DNA of 64,000 bases from Nemopilema nomurai (GCA_003864495.1 ML133400.1:860575-924574); one strand, 5' to 3'; positions 36,901 to 51,900 are shown, numbered from the stretch's first letter. Made by a program: numbers and translations. The notes: generated from the letters alone by a model not told the origin.

Positions 36901-39900
36901 TCCCGATATTTCTAGCGAATGTAAAGTTCTGTACCACTGTAACGTGTTAGGGTTTTGTTAATTAGTTGAGTTGCGTGCAGTGTCTGTGATTGATCTTAAT
37001 CTTGTTAACAAGTATGTATTGTCTTATGTCAATGTGTCGTTTCCGTTATTGTGATCACGTTCATTGTTGTAGAGTGACGCATTACTGTTGATTGTCATCT
37101 CCAATTATACTCAGTGTTATATTCAGTGTGTTTCGTGACCATTAAGTCAGTCTTGTTTGAGATTGATTGGGAATACATTGATCTATCGCTACCTACAACT
37201 GATTTCGAATATCTTTCTTTGAAATCTTTCTATGAGGAGTAGTCTCGGAAACTACCTTTGGTCATCGATTTCTTGAAATTTTTCGGCACCCCTCTTATCT
37301 ACTGCCTCTTCTCCAAACTTTTTCTGGATCCACCCCTACCCTGACTCTGCCAACTAGACCAGTGTGCTCCATTTATAGAATCATCTATTGCTAACTCACA
37401 GAGCACACTGACGTGCTAGAGCCAACCCTTTACTTCCAGCACTCTATTGTCACGTTGGTTGCTCTTCAAGACAATACTACGACAGCCTTTGCATTTCCTT
37501 TCCAACCAGTTCACTGCGACGTTTCAAAAATGTTTGAAAAAAATTTCGCTCATTTCCAGGTTTAGGAACTTTCAATGACCTCTTTATAATGCTTCTTGAG
37601 ACTTCTTTTAGGATTCTTTTACCACATCCCATTACTTGAACTGCTTTTATTAGGCAGTATCGCCCAACTACAACCCTTCTCTCGCGTTACGCACTTTCTC
37701 TCGCGTTACGTACCTTCTCTCGCGTTACTTACCTTCTCTCGCGTTACGTACCTTCTCTCGCGTTACGTACCTTCTGAATGCCTGTCTATTCATACCAAAG
37801 AAGGAGTCTGCTCCTTGCATTTGGCTGCCAAAGTTGCCATCGTGAAAGTCTTTGTATTGGAACAACATGGATGAAAGATGTCATTATGTCTTAGATATCG
37901 ATACTTTTTATTGATAATGTATGAACAAGTCTAGACTTCACAAACGATCAATAAATTAAAATCAGGCGTATTCAAGTGATTTGGCCTTCTATCTTAAAGA
38001 TCGGTGATATGTGTTCATTTTTGATAATCAGGGAAATTGTTTTTGACGTAGGAGTATCGCTCTTAACGTTTATGTGATTGCGTTGTAGCTTGATTTCTCT
38101 GCCACAGTAGTCTAGGTCTATCACGCTGACTGGATTAGGCGTTGTGAGTGGGCGTTTCTGCTTACTTTCTGCCGCCAGTGAAGTGAGATACTGTGCGAAG
38201 GGCACTCGTATATGGCGTGGCCTATTCGTTGACGCCGTAATGTGTACCAACAGCTGGTTTTGCCATCTTTTAACTGATTAAGAACGCCGTGTCTTCCATC
38301 AGCTTCTTGTTCGTTTGCATCATATTGACGGCGTATCTTAGTTGCGGAAAGAGCTCCGAATACCGCAGACACTTTTCTGATGAAAGTCAGACATTTCCAA
38401 TAGTTCATCTTGAAAAAAATTTTATCATATCTTTTTTTCTCGAGAGACTGGTTCGCTTTATTACTATAGATACTGCCTAATTCGAGCTGCTTAAATCGAG
38501 CTGACAGCATTTTGCAAGGTTTTTCGTTCAAATTTCAGGAGAAGCGCGAGCCACTCGTTATTTTCCATGCGATTAACTGAAATTAAAACCACGAATCAAT
38601 GATTGAACCGAAAGCAGCAACATGTTGTTTTAAGTTGTCTTTGCTTAAATACGACTACTCGTCGTTTTACTCGTCAAAGTTTACAAGACTTGTCGTTGAA
38701 CTGCGTAGTTGTTAAAGGAATGCGTCGTGCTCCCTCGAGATGTGCGCCTCGCTCTCCTTTTCCCGTTGGATCTCAATGAAGCTGCGGTGTTTAACAGGTA
38801 GAAGACCTTCTCGGTAGATGGATTGAATCAGGTTTTGTATTTTCCCTACCAGTTTCAACTCCCTAAAAAGTTTAATAAAAAGAAAATAAGTAAATGCAGT
38901 TCAAATAGTTTTTAATAACAAAAGCCCCTTTATTCTACCTCAGCCGTTTCCTCTTCCAGCACGTCTCCTTTTCTCCTGGAAAAACTTAAAATTGTCATGG
39001 CAGATGTCTTTTGATCTAATACCCAAGATATTTCCCATTAATGAAACCACACCATTAATGAAACCAAGTTTTGCTGCTAATAACAATAATGATGCTCATT
39101 CGAAAGAACAGTTGCTAATGCTTTGTGTCCCAACTATCCCACTTTGTTCCTATGGCCCCGCTTTTACCGTATTTCTCGATATCTTCACATGTATACTTGG
39201 AAACAAGTCGAAGAAACGTGCAAGATAAAGAAACGTTTTCATCTTTATTGCAGATACTTCTTGCGATCAAAGCTGGACGATAGGAAATACGAAGCCGCAT
39301 GTGTGGTAGGTTTCTTGTTCTTCGTGTTTTACCCGCTTTGTAACCAATGGCTCCATACGCGCCTCCTTTTGGTGTGTTGGAAGGGAAACCGATGTACAGG
39401 GGGGCAGGCGTGGGATGGGAGGGCCGGCGTGGGTAGGCTGTGTCAATTCCAGTTTGGGTTCAAGTGTCCTGCTATCTCTTTAGATAAATGTCTTCAGTGA
39501 AACATAGTTGGCAATATTCTTAAAGGTTAATTCTCTAAAAGCCTAAAGTTTATCGATTATTGCAAAGAAAGACTACGTAAGGCGTTTTACAAGAAATGCC
39601 AACTCTACATTTCGATGATTCCCTGAAATAGCTTGAGCGTAGCCTCTGTTTTGGAGATTCGTCTGCTTGTGCGGAGCCGCGGAAGCACGTTCCACGATAA
39701 CGGTCTGCGCGAGAGAGCCGAATCTCTTTAAATCTAATTTTCTTTGGAAATAACGTCGTGGTTTCTCTTCAATACCTCGGCCGAACCTATTTGCATTTTC
39801 CGTAGCTAAGTGTAGATCAGAGGCTTTGCACATCACTGCTGTGAAAAACTGATTTTGCTGTCGACTAATTGGCCCTGTTCCATCTTATCCGAACCTGTTT

Positions 39901-42900
39901 CAGCTGAAACTCGCTGGGTCAATGCAGCATCGACAAGTTAAAAAGAGACCAAGCTCTTTGCATGCCAGTAAACAGGTTAATCTTATCACACCAACGGAAG
40001 GATCCTGTTTCTTAGTGACATCATCATTTGCCCGACAGCTGAAATGTTGGTCAGAATTTGCGCGACTCGAATTCCCATAAATAAATGTTATAGAATGCCT
40101 AGATGATGTGTTCGTTTCAGACTGGGTTCGCTTTTACCCTTCTCGTCAGCCAGCTATTGCGAATCAATCAACCTCACACAATAACAATCTGTTTAGCATG
40201 ATTCGTGTGTACCCTCGTTCTCTCATGGCTGTGGATTTTGTTGCAGCGGCATGCCAACGACCAGAATGCCCCTGCGAGGCCCTTTCATGCGCTCATCAAT
40301 TGTCTAAGCAAGGGGGGAACGCATGACCGTCCGAAACCCGAAAGTATCCTGATCGAAGCCGAACAATTTTAGCTTGTGTCATGTTACATTTTGTTTTGCC
40401 TTGTTTAGAGCGGCCCGGTGCTCGTAGAAAGACTGATTGTTTTGGCTCTTCTCCACGAGCAACACCTGATAAGGAGTCAGATCAAAGCAATGTTTGCAGG
40501 TTTTTGAAGACAGAACTACTTTTTGATGGCAACGCTTTTTGCATGCCCGAGTTTTACCGTTTTTATTGTGATGTTGGGTTCTATTAATGAAATGTGCACG
40601 CTCTCAAAGCTTTCATGGGTGATCATTTGTTTAGGTCCTCTCTGCAGACATTTTCTGCTTGCACTTTAATCAGAATCCATCAGCATCCAGCTGTCGAGGT
40701 AAACATCTTGTTTGTCAGCGCGGCTTAAGAATGCAAAAAGCGAGGAAATAGATGCAGTATTTGCTGAATAGATGCAGTCTTTGTATGCCAAAATGACTAA
40801 AACGTAGTCGAAAGGACTGTCTTTCAATAAAGTCAGTGATCCCTTATCTTCTCTTCAAATTGCATGAGGCTTCTTCACATTATTGGATGATGGCTTTATA
40901 CACATTAAAGGCCATGATAGGTATTCTTACCTCTCGGCGCAAAGGTTGCAATAGATAACACGCTTCGCCATATAAGTATGTGCCCTTTCGTGCTAAAAAT
41001 AAAGTTTTTCATTAGCTCCATTGAAAAAGTTTTGGGAATTGACTTTGCGGTATTGCGGGCATGGTTTTCTTCAATGCTTTTGAGCACCATATCAGAAAGT
41101 ATGCTCGATGCATCGAAACGCCGAAAGTTGTCGTTGGCATCCAAATGTAGAAGAGTTTTAATGTTGCATGACGGTGGCAAAGTTGGGTTTGTTACAACAG
41201 TGGATTTGGTTGACGACCCAATTATGAGCAACAGTAGAAGCCGCGGATCGATGCACGTGATCGGCCGTCAGCTGTTTGTATTGCCCTGGCCCCCCCAAGC
41301 TCTTTGCCCCAGTTGTTTGTTGTTGTGTCGATGGGATCAGCCCTCTCGATATCACTTTTCTGTGCTGCAGAGATTTCTCTCTATTCAATAATGTTTTATC
41401 TCCATTTAAACTACTTTTTGTTGAAGGTGTTTTTGCTCTTGCAGCTGTTTGAGCGAGTACTCTGCGGCTACAACAAGAACAAGTTGAAAGGAAAACTTCA
41501 GGTTGTGTACAGTGACCTGATTCGTTTGCTGGAGCACGTTCACCGCTGGCACTTCGTCAAGGCTGCCTGCCCTTACCTGATTCAATGCGCAGCGCAAATC
41601 CTCATAAACAGAAGCAACCTCGGTATGAGTGACCGTCTGTCTGTCGCTGTTACGAGGCTGCTCTCGACACTCCATTGGTGCTTTATAGACGCCCCTGCGG
41701 ATTGTGAACTGAACCCCAAAACCGTTCTCTTTCCTGCCAAAACGCTGGCTCTGTTTGTACAGCTAATGGTTCCTTGTGCTCACAATATTCACGAAGAGGA
41801 CCTCACTTTTAGTTTGAAAAGTGGAATTCAACTTTGGCAGCCGTTATGGAAAAATCAATGTCCAGATATCCCTTCCTTTCGAAGGCCAGTTTTTTTAGAG
41901 AAGTTCAAATCAACCTCGCCAAATTTTTCAAGTAAGCGACGGATTTTGAAGTATTTTGATATTGTAGTTTTGAACAGCCTTTCAACTCTTTGTCTCTGCG
42001 AGGAAAGTTTGTCCTGGTGTTTAATTTACATTTCGGAAATTCTTCAGAGCGAACTAATTTTATTCTGTAAAGGCCCCGAATCTCGAGTTAGTGTTAGAAA
42101 CTTGAAACATAATGGAAAGAAGAACGTTGGCATAACATATAGCATGCCTCTTTTGCTCTTCCATTCCGAGACCAAAGCCAGCAGTCCGCCTCCAAGAAGT
42201 CCCGATAGTGACGTCATTCTAGAAGAAGTTCCGAGAAGTAGTGAGGATTTAGAGCCTGTGTTTTTATGTGATGAGTACGAACAGTGGCTGAAAGAAGACG
42301 GGACGCTTCGCCACTCCGCCATTCTAGACCTTGTCTATAAGATTACTAAGAAGGCGACATTGAGAATCTGCGAGACTTTGCTGCTTACCCTGCACACACT
42401 TCTCGAGCTCTGCATCGTCAATACAGATGAGAAGGAGGAGCGGACGGGCGACATAGACGTGAATGTAGAAACCGCCGTGTACTGCCTACTGGACTTGATA
42501 ACTATGATTGGATGTTGCAACAACGACTCCGGAATGCGCGGCTCCAAGGGTCAGGATTTGCGCGACCTCTCCCATGACATGTTCACCAAACTTGCATCTG
42601 CGAATCCTCACCAGCTGAGCCTGTTGGTTGTGCTCTATGCTAGAAAAAAGTCAGTTGGCGAGCTTGTGAGTTTTCTGCACTCATTCACGAGTTTTTGTAT
42701 CGGTAAGTTTGATGCCTCGCCGACACCGGGCCTGAGGAGGCCGAACTTGGCCAGCACTGCCGCTGTGTATCGGAGTCTGCAGAGGGAGGCGAGCCACGAC
42801 AGCAACACGTCTGACGTCAAGGACAAGAACGAGCAGCGCCTGATGGCTTGGCTTTGGGCGCCCCTCTTGGACAAATTCATGCTTGAAGAACAGGCGTGCA

Positions 42901-45900
42901 AGGAGGTAAGTGCTCCGTTGCAATGTCATGACAGATCTTCACACTTGGCAATTCTAGCAGAATTCTTGCAAATACGAAATGCTTTCAATGACATTTGTCA
43001 CCACAGTTTTATTATCGAACTAACTGATGTTTGTCTCTAGCTGTTTACCGTTCATTTCTTGAAACGTCATTGCTTTTTGCTGGTAGAGCTGACAGGCCGC
43101 CTTTTTAGTTCTGAGAATCCGATATTTTTGTGACTAATTTCTTCACCTTGGTTGAAAAGGAGCTGAGACCGAGTATTGCGAAATTGCTGACATACATAGA
43201 TATCCACCACCCGAAAATAATGAGGAAAATGCTGATGAATGGGGTGTTGAATTCATTTTCCAAATCAACGGAGCGCAGTACAATGGACGGTGGTGCAACT
43301 GCAACAACAGACGGGTCTAAACGCAGTCACCCGGCAAGTGGATCGTGGCATCCAAGAGAGGCCAAGTCCAAACAGAACCCGAAGGCCAGGGACACTGCTG
43401 GAGCAGACTCCCAGACGCGGAAAAGGGTATCTAAGTTCCCCATGTACTTTGTACCTGTTTTTAAACATTGATTAATGAAGCAGTTCCTATGGAGGTTGAG
43501 GGTAAAGTGTTGGTGTTGTTATAACAGCGGCCTTGATAACTGATCATGCAAAGTTGATTACCCGAAGCCGTGTTTGTTGCGCTTTGGAGCCCAAGCACCG
43601 TCAGCCATGCATGACGCAAGGGCGTCGTTTTGAATTCTGTGCACAACTTTGTTCGCTTTTTTCGTCGCCCATATAAGTTGCCAGGCTGTCGATTCCTTCT
43701 TCTTGTCTGCTTACGACATGAGTTGACTCTATCTCCTTGGAACCCTAAGCGAGCAAGGTTGGTGGTGAGAGAGCATCTCCTAGCTATCTCCTTTTCATTT
43801 CAGCTGCCGTTGTCAAGGGCCAAGGGTTTTAGCTCAGACGAATTCAACGAGAGTGTCAAGGAAGCTACTGAGAGTCCAGAAATGGCTTCTGTCCGCCAGC
43901 AGCCTTCGAAGCGCTCAAACAAGCCACCAAGAGAGTCGTCGAGCCTTTCCAAGGCGTTTGCGAATAACAATAAGTTCAAGATCTTCAAAGGGACAAAGCG
44001 TTCGAGGCTGGCCTCCATCATATACAGCGCTGTAGAAGCCGACGAGTCGCCTGTTTTCGTCGACAAAGAGGCCGGCCCGAAGCTGGTCGATTTGAGCGCT
44101 CTCATGAAAGGAATAAAGCATTTCAGATTCATAACTTGCTTTATTGCGGCTGGCCACGTTCCCGAGGCCGCTCTTATCGCATCGCTAATTGATTTGGTGA
44201 GAGGATCACTCGCATCGATTTTCGCATCACTTGCTTGTTAAATTCATAAGAGCGCTTTGCTCTTTGATAACTGGGGAGTTAAAAGTCTTCATAGTAAATG
44301 ACCTACAAGTCGGGTCATCAGACATCTAGCTTTATCTTTGTCACTGCAATCATTTAATTATTGCGTGGGAGAAACATTTAGTTGTGGATATTTTGTCTTT
44401 CTCGTTACGATAACCAGTTTGATAATCGCAGTTGATATTCGTCGTTATCTTTCTGTGTTATTTAGTCTGTTAAACGAAGTCTTTCTGTTAAATTTTTGAA
44501 AAGACTTGAATCCAAAAAGAGGCCAAAAGGAATTTCGTTCTCATGCCTACATTGATGTACATTGATTGTTTTATTGTTATATTTATTATGATGCACATTA
44601 TATGCGAACTCTGTTCAACTCGAACTCTGTTCAACTCGAACTCTGTTCAACTCGAACTTTGTTCAAGTTCTGCATTAGAATGTTGAAGCCTGTGGTCTCT
44701 TTTCAGAGGGCTCCTGTTTTGGCCAGGGCAGCAATGCTGCTAGAGTGCTGTCATTTCGTTCACATCTGCAGAAAGGGATCTTGGGATGCTTCGCTGCGAC
44801 CAGAGGTTTCATCCAGAAGAGACATGGCGACCATGTTTCATAGCTGGGCTCTTGCAGTTGGCGGGAAGCTTGACAGTCTCATCGAAAGAGAAAACGAAGA
44901 AAGTGCGGAGGAGCTGCTTTGCAAGGCGCCAGAGAGAAATGTTTTGCAAGAAGGTGCGTGAATACAGTTATTGAGCTGAATTATTGAATGAATTGAGGCC
45001 AAATGTTCTCGCGACTCGAATGAAGATGCTAGTGGAAATAATTGACGCCCGCTGCATTAGAAAGCTAATGGGGCTATTGGGTGTTCGATAGTTTGCATTG
45101 CAGCCAATCACGTCAGTGTTTATCAGACTTCTATCTCGACTACCGAATTGCACGTGTTAAGGCTTCTCTGATTGCTTTGATTTGACAAACGCAGAAGCTT
45201 TTTGAAAACTCTCCTGTGCAAGCGGCTAAGTTGAACTTGGACCTTGCAGTCTTCTGAGGGCTGCGTGCATGACATGTTTTGTGTTGGTCTTTATAGATAC
45301 TACTCTGTTCTCGCCAGATATAAGCCAGATATAAACTCTGTCATTTGGTTTACCAGTTCGAGAGTGGCTTGAATAGTGTCCGTTGCGAGGTGTGGCCGGT
45401 GTGTGTTTGTGTCCGGTTGCTGTTGTTGTCAACCAGCTCGGTGTTATTATTTCCAAAATGGCTCACAGGAGGTCACTTTCTTTGCAGCAGTTATACGCGC
45501 AGTTGTCGTCAAGAGGTCACGGCACACGGGCTCTTCTTTCCTCTTTTGTATTTTCTAAACCTGCAGTTTTATTCTTATATTTTTGGCAGAATGCCCAGAG
45601 ATTTTTTCTAAGCCCCAAGTTTGCTTGATCAATCAGTCAGTCGACGATTTGCATAGTGTAAGTGATTAGTGCAGAACATGTGGCTCTCTGCTTTGGCTTA
45701 TGGCTAAAGCTTCGACCGCCAACATAGTGCTGCCGCCTGACATTCGATTTGCTCCTGGCAACCGAATACATGTAACCGAGTGCACAGTTATTGGTGCGGC
45801 GGGAATCCTTTCGTTTGCTTGAGCTTAAACAAAAGGCGCTAGTTCTCTCTGTGGGTTTTCTTTCTTACTTAACCTGCTTATCTCTGTTGATTGTTTGAAG

Positions 45901-48900
45901 AAATGTAACGAAAATCCTAAAGATCGTGCATTTAACAGCTGAAAAACCATTCACTCAAGAATATTGCGATTAATTCTCTACCTAAGCGCTTAGAATGTTG
46001 ATATCATCCATGGTGTCTCTAAGGGCTGGAGTTGCTTCGTTTTGCAAGAAATGACCACTAAGCTGCTTAGAAAGGTGCTTGGGTGTTGCAATCCCTGATC
46101 TTAGTGTCAGTAAACAGGAATGCCAGCTACGCATTCGCTGCTTGATGCGCCAAATGCGCGACGTTAACATGATCACAAGAGGCTCGTACTTTGAAGTGCA
46201 CTTTAATGTCGATATGTACAAAGAGTACTGCTATTCTAATGGGAAGGCGATTATCATTGGTGTCAATGTTTCTTGTACTACCTAATTGAACACCCACGTG
46301 CATCAGCGAACTAGCACCACTTCCTGTGACCTGTGACCTGTGACCTCTTCTTGGGACCCTATGAAATCGCACAAGCACTTTCAGATCCAAGTGTTCCTCA
46401 GTTTCTGGTCATCTTGTGCCATGTCGTGCGTATTTTTCAAGTTAAAATATTATCCTCGTAATGCCTATATGTCTTTTCCCCATCATATATTGTTAGGCAG
46501 CCCTGTTGGCAGAATACGAATCTTACGTTGGTAGTGCGATATTCAGTCAGCCCTTTGCTTCCTTTATTCGCTTTATGCCTAATTCATCTTGGTGACGATT
46601 TTTAAAGTTCTGCACATTCTCCGCCAGTCTCATGTGGCCATTGTTTTAAATGATAGACGAGGAGACCATCTGCTCTAAGAGTTGGAATGATACCTCCTTC
46701 TTGGTTATCCGAGAGCACCAGATTCCCATGTTAATATTAGGTGAGTTTTAGTTTCGGGCAAAGAAGTGAACAGTTTGCATTGCCTTTTCAGGCGATCTTG
46801 GTGCGGTTTCGACGTCCTGTCCTTATGCATTAAAGCTAATCGCATGCCAGCTGCTTCTAGAAATAACAGCCTTTCTCAGAGATAGCTGTAATAATAACCA
46901 GGGAACTGGAAAAGAGACCCCGAGAGCCTTGGCCAATGACAACAGAAAGGCCAGTTCGACCTCAATGGCTCACGGAAAGAAGTCATTGGCGGGCAGGTCA
47001 CCAAGGGCGCCGGTCATTGCTGTGAGTGACGAATCCAGCGGGGCCAAGCGGAAGAGCAGTGCTTTCGGGCGATACGGTGAGCTTGCTAGTGATGCTTTCT
47101 CCTTCTCACATTTCATTCATCCATTGTTATTGTTCACAGGTGCACATCATCTAGTCAGGAGGGCTTGAAGGAACCTTCGTCTTTTTTAGCCGGCGTTTCG
47201 GATATTTCGCTTTTGGTAAGGGCGCCATAATGAATTTGTGATTGTTTTCCGAATAGTTGTTGGCTCAAGCCCCAAGTACCAGCGAAAGCTGTCGCGGCGG
47301 TCGTCAAAGGCGCACACAGTGAGGCAATTTAGGGACAACCAACTTCTCACATCATCATTCGATGAGGAAGAAGAATTCCCAGCTGAGACTCAAGATATTC
47401 GGTGGGTCTCCTCCGTTGCGAAGCTTGTCAAGTCGATCTACTCAAAAGTTGTAGACTTCAGTAGCGAAAATTGGGCACTGAGGTTTCAAAAAAGTTGGAA
47501 AAATCTCAAGGAAGGTCTTGATGCATTGTATAGTTCGAAATCGGACGGCAATGTTGCATCTAACAGGCGAAGCGCGGTTATCGGAGAACTCTCAATGATT
47601 CCGGAGCAGAGTACAGAGCATAAAGAAGATCCAATATTGGACTACCTTCAATACGAGGTGAGACAATGTTGTTCTCTGTGGATGTTACTGTTGATGGCAA
47701 TTTCATTTGCAACAGCAATGACTCTTATGTAAGAGCACTCCCTCGTTAAGCACTCCCTCGTTAAGCACTCCCTCGTTAAGCACTCCCTCGTTAAGCACTC
47801 CCTCGTTAAGCACTCCCTCGTTAAGCACTCCCTCGTTAAGCACTCCCTCGAGGGGAAAACCATCTCCCCGCATTAAGCCAGCGAACGCTCTACTTGAAGC
47901 AACTAGTCTTTTGATCCCGACATTTGCCGTTTCCACTGTTCGTATCACTCAAAGCTGGTCTTTGTTCACTTTGAGAAACATTTCCACAACCTGCTAGTCT
48001 ACATCTCTTTTATTTTGCTGTACATTCCTTTTCAAGTTTCCATATACAAACTCTAATTTATTCCCTTCAGCAAGGACCAGTATTTTCCACTTTAGATAGA
48101 GTACGTGCTACTTCTGACCCATCCACCTTCCATTCCAGGCATTTTCCTTTCGCTTTGATGTGCATTTTCAGTTTTGCAAAGCTGTTTGATCGTACTGTTT
48201 ACTAATCTGTACATGAGAACAAATGTTGTTGACGGTTTGTCTGCGTCGTATCGTTTATTCTCGAAACCTATTACTGATGCGCAAATGCTAACGTTGAAGG
48301 TATGTGGACTGCATCACGTGCCATACAGCATTCTGTGCAAGGCTGCTCTAGTCACTGACGCATTGCAGTTCATGGAAATGATGCCTTGCGCGTGGCATAT
48401 GCTGCTAGACTCAGACCGGCATCTGGTGTCAGCTGCAGGTAAGCTATTCCATGCAATACCTTCGCAAAAGTAATCGGAGCTTCTTAATTTTTAGTTATGC
48501 TTTATTTGCTATTAGCAATAGCTACTAGAAAAAGCGGAAGCAGCTTTTGCATACTTGAAGTAATTTTTCGTCCTAACTGAATGTCCTTAGAATATGCAAA
48601 CGTCGGAAAATGACCAAAAGCTGACACAACAAATAGCCAGTTGCGGATCGAGTGTTGATTGGTCAATTACAGCCAATCATACGCTCTTCTCATCACCCTC
48701 ATGTTAAGTTTCTTCCTATCACCATAATCAAGTTTTGCATACTCTGAGGAGTGTCGGACGAAAAAGTGCTTTAAGTATCCGACCACTGGTTCCTTTATTT
48801 CTACCTATTGTGAAGTTTTGAACCACAAAGCACTTGTTCACACATTTGCTATTTTCAAGTAACCAAATTCGATAAGCAATTTTATCAAGCAGAACTATCT

Positions 48901-51900
48901 TTTAATTTTCAGCGGCTTGTATATTTGCAGTCAAAGCAGCATACCGACCAAACTGTGAACGAAATTTCTTGGATGCGTGCGATACATCTCTGCCTAGTTG
49001 TGCATGCAGTTGCATGTTATCTCATGGCTTCGAGCTCTTTTCAGTAGGCCTAAGTAAACAGTAGTGCATGGCTTTAAATATCTGTTATTTTTGCGTTTGT
49101 TTAGCTGCTGTTGTGTTGATGTCTGGAACTCAAATTGGCAGTTTCGTGACGTCATTTATCAAGAAAGAAATGAGTGAGACCGATCCTACTGATAGAGCGA
49201 AAGCAGTTTACAGGTTTGCTGACGCGTGTGCTCTCTTTATCAAAACCACTCTGCCTCGTTAAGGTCGTAGCGTATTGTCATAGATTATTGCTCTAGTTTC
49301 ACCTTTAAGGTCGTCTCTGGTCTGTCTAGTGGACGTTTTGGTGAAAACGTTCTTTCTAACGCTTTTCTGCCCTGTTTTTGGCCATCATTGTGTTGGAAAA
49401 GCACATTAGCATATCAAAAAGAATTCAAGAATTTCGAAACTTTATTGAAGCATGTTTTTTTGAATTTACAAGCCTAATATTTTGTTTTAGGTTCAGTGTC
49501 TTATGGAAGTATCGCTATAAAGCCTGGAGTAAAATGGAGACGAACGCAATCACCCTAGTTAAGGTTTGATATGCTTAATGCTTTGCCAGTCTGATTATTT
49601 ACGAGAGAAAATTTAGTAGCCATATTTTATGCCTTATAGCTTGCCTGGTATTTTTAGATGGCGCAATTGAGTTTTGCTAAAGCCCGGGATGCCTTACCAG
49701 AGTGTCTTTATCTTCTATTTTTCTCTATTCTAGATTTTGCCCCCAAAACTCGACTATACGTTGCCATCTCCACTCATTGGTAGAGATCCACCTTTAACTG
49801 CAGATGCACCTTGGGTAGCAGGCTCGCCTTTTCTGTGGGAAACGGACGAGTCAGAGATCATTCAAAGCGAGTGGTATTATGACGAAGAGAAAAGGATGCA
49901 AGCAAAGGAAAAGAGGAGGAAAAGCAAGCTCACCGAATTGAGACAAGGATCTCGGTTAAAAAATGTTCCTCTTTTTTCCGAGGCCGGCACCGAGGCAAAA
50001 GGAAAGGAAGACGAGGATGAAGATGAAGGTAGCTGTTGTTCAATTGTCGTGTCTTTTGTTCAATTGTTGTGTATTTTGTTCAATTGTCGTGTATTTTGTG
50101 AAATTGTCGTGTATTTTGTGAAATTGTCGTGTATTTTGTGAAATTGTCGTGTATTTGGTTCAATTGTCGTGTATTTGGTTCAATTGTCGTGTACTTTATT
50201 CAATTGTCGTGTATTTTGTTCAATTTTCGTGTTTTTTTATCGTTTGTTTGGTGTGGTCAATTATATCTGGAAGTCATTTCAGACGTAGGTGACAGAAAGG
50301 TATACGAAAACCGGCAGCTTTTTATAGAGCACAATCGGAAGCAGCTACCGGCCATGCAAAGTTGCAAATCTCGTCGTCACCGCACAATGCACTGTAATGG
50401 TTGTGATCTAGTTCACACTAAGCAGTAATAACAATCAATACCAAATTATAGACTATCGCGTGAAACGCCTTTACTCTTTTCTATATGACCTAATCACATT
50501 GTTTGTAGATTCTTGGGCTCCTCCGCAGCAGTCGTGCTACCCAGAGCTGTTCCCTGCGTCAATCTGTGCGGTGGTTCTCGATGTCATACGTCTCATGGAT
50601 GACACGGCTTTGGCTTCGGATGGCAAATCAGGTAGCCATTACATTGCGCAAAACGGCATCCTTTTCTGGTTTTGAACTGGAGAATGAAAAAATTGTTTTT
50701 TTAGTAAATTCAGAAATCTGGGAGGCTGTAGGAAGAATTATCATCAATTGAATCACCAAGCTACTATTTTCTCACCAAGCGTACTGCAAATTCCTTTTTT
50801 ACTTCATAAAGCAATCCGGGTCATTTCGAAAAACTGCTTATGTTGTATTTTAACCTGCAACGTTTTCGTCTCGTAGTTGGAAATGTGGCCTATCAGGTTG
50901 TATGGAATTGCCTTGTTGATGATCCCGACCTCTTCTTCCGGTCGATTTATGAGAAGATAACTAAAACGAACAAACAGGTGCGATGAAATCATTCTCATTT
51001 CTGTCTCTTATTGCAATTCTAATAAACAATTGGGCATGTATTTTGTAAAAAACTGTCTGAAGATTGTTGAGCTGACAGAGGAAAAAAGACGCACCATGTG
51101 TCTTCTTAAAGTGATGCTTTTTAAGTAGCCCTGTTGTTTTCCAAATTCTGGTCATTTCATTACCAAGGGATTGGATTTCGGATTACTAAAGTCGGCCCAA
51201 AGAGTTTGCCGTCAATTTATTTTCTTTCCTGAAGGTGCTTAATTTATCTAATTCAAAATCATCTCTTTCACAAGTTTTTTTAAATGCTTGAAATTGGTAA
51301 GGAAACTTAAAAAGAATTCCCAATAGCGAAAATAGGGAAGGCCTTATTTTTACATACTGTATTAGTTTTGAAGAATGGCGACAAAGCTGATGTTTTGGAC
51401 AGTTGCGTGCGTAGCCAAATGACGTAACCATTCATCACTCCTATTGAAATTTGTTTTCGTTTTTCTTTTACTAGGAGGAAGTTATACTTGTATTACGAAA
51501 GCTGGTTCAGCAAATGCCTGTGTTGCCGCCGGATGCGGGAACATTCTTGTTCAACAACTTGGTACGTTTCTGCTTCTTCTTCCACGTTTCTTACACGTGA
51601 TTTTCCTCTTTGGCTACTAAATCACCATCCACGATTTCTCACTGATTTCCGACAATTTTAGGTTGGGTTAATCATGTTCTACAGTCGAACAAACAAGCCG
51701 GGCTGCCACAAGAAGATTTCTTCTGTTCTGCATGTCTTATGGCAGGTGCGAATATGCAGCATTCTAATTATCATAAAACTAAACTCATTCTTGATAAAAC
51801 AAGCAGCAACCAAAAAGTGGCTGCTTTGCCTTCGGTAATTCTGAAAATGAATTTTTGTTCTGTTTGAATCTTCTAATGGCTTAACTTAGTTAACGCTTTC

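Noticed and set aside
38121..38531. 136-codon minus-strand frame in UNC80 intron 1 as a nested gene
   Set aside because: No recognised motif, no clear splice or promoter context, and the length is possible by chance in 64 kb.
41304..41444. Extending UNC80 exon 3 to the upstream ATG at 41304
   Set aside because: A good acceptor precedes 41445, homology begins there, and exon 2 provides the missing conserved residues in the right phase.
44566..44961. 131-codon frame from 44566 as a separate gene
   Set aside because: Its second half is UNC80 exon 6. The first half is intron containing the 16-bp repeat.
48913..49050. Exon-like frame AACIFAVKAAYRPNCERNF in UNC80 intron 9
   Set aside because: It has a usable acceptor and fits phase 1, but the exon at 49105 aligns better with the family and joins correctly to exon 11. 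It could be an alternative exon at most.
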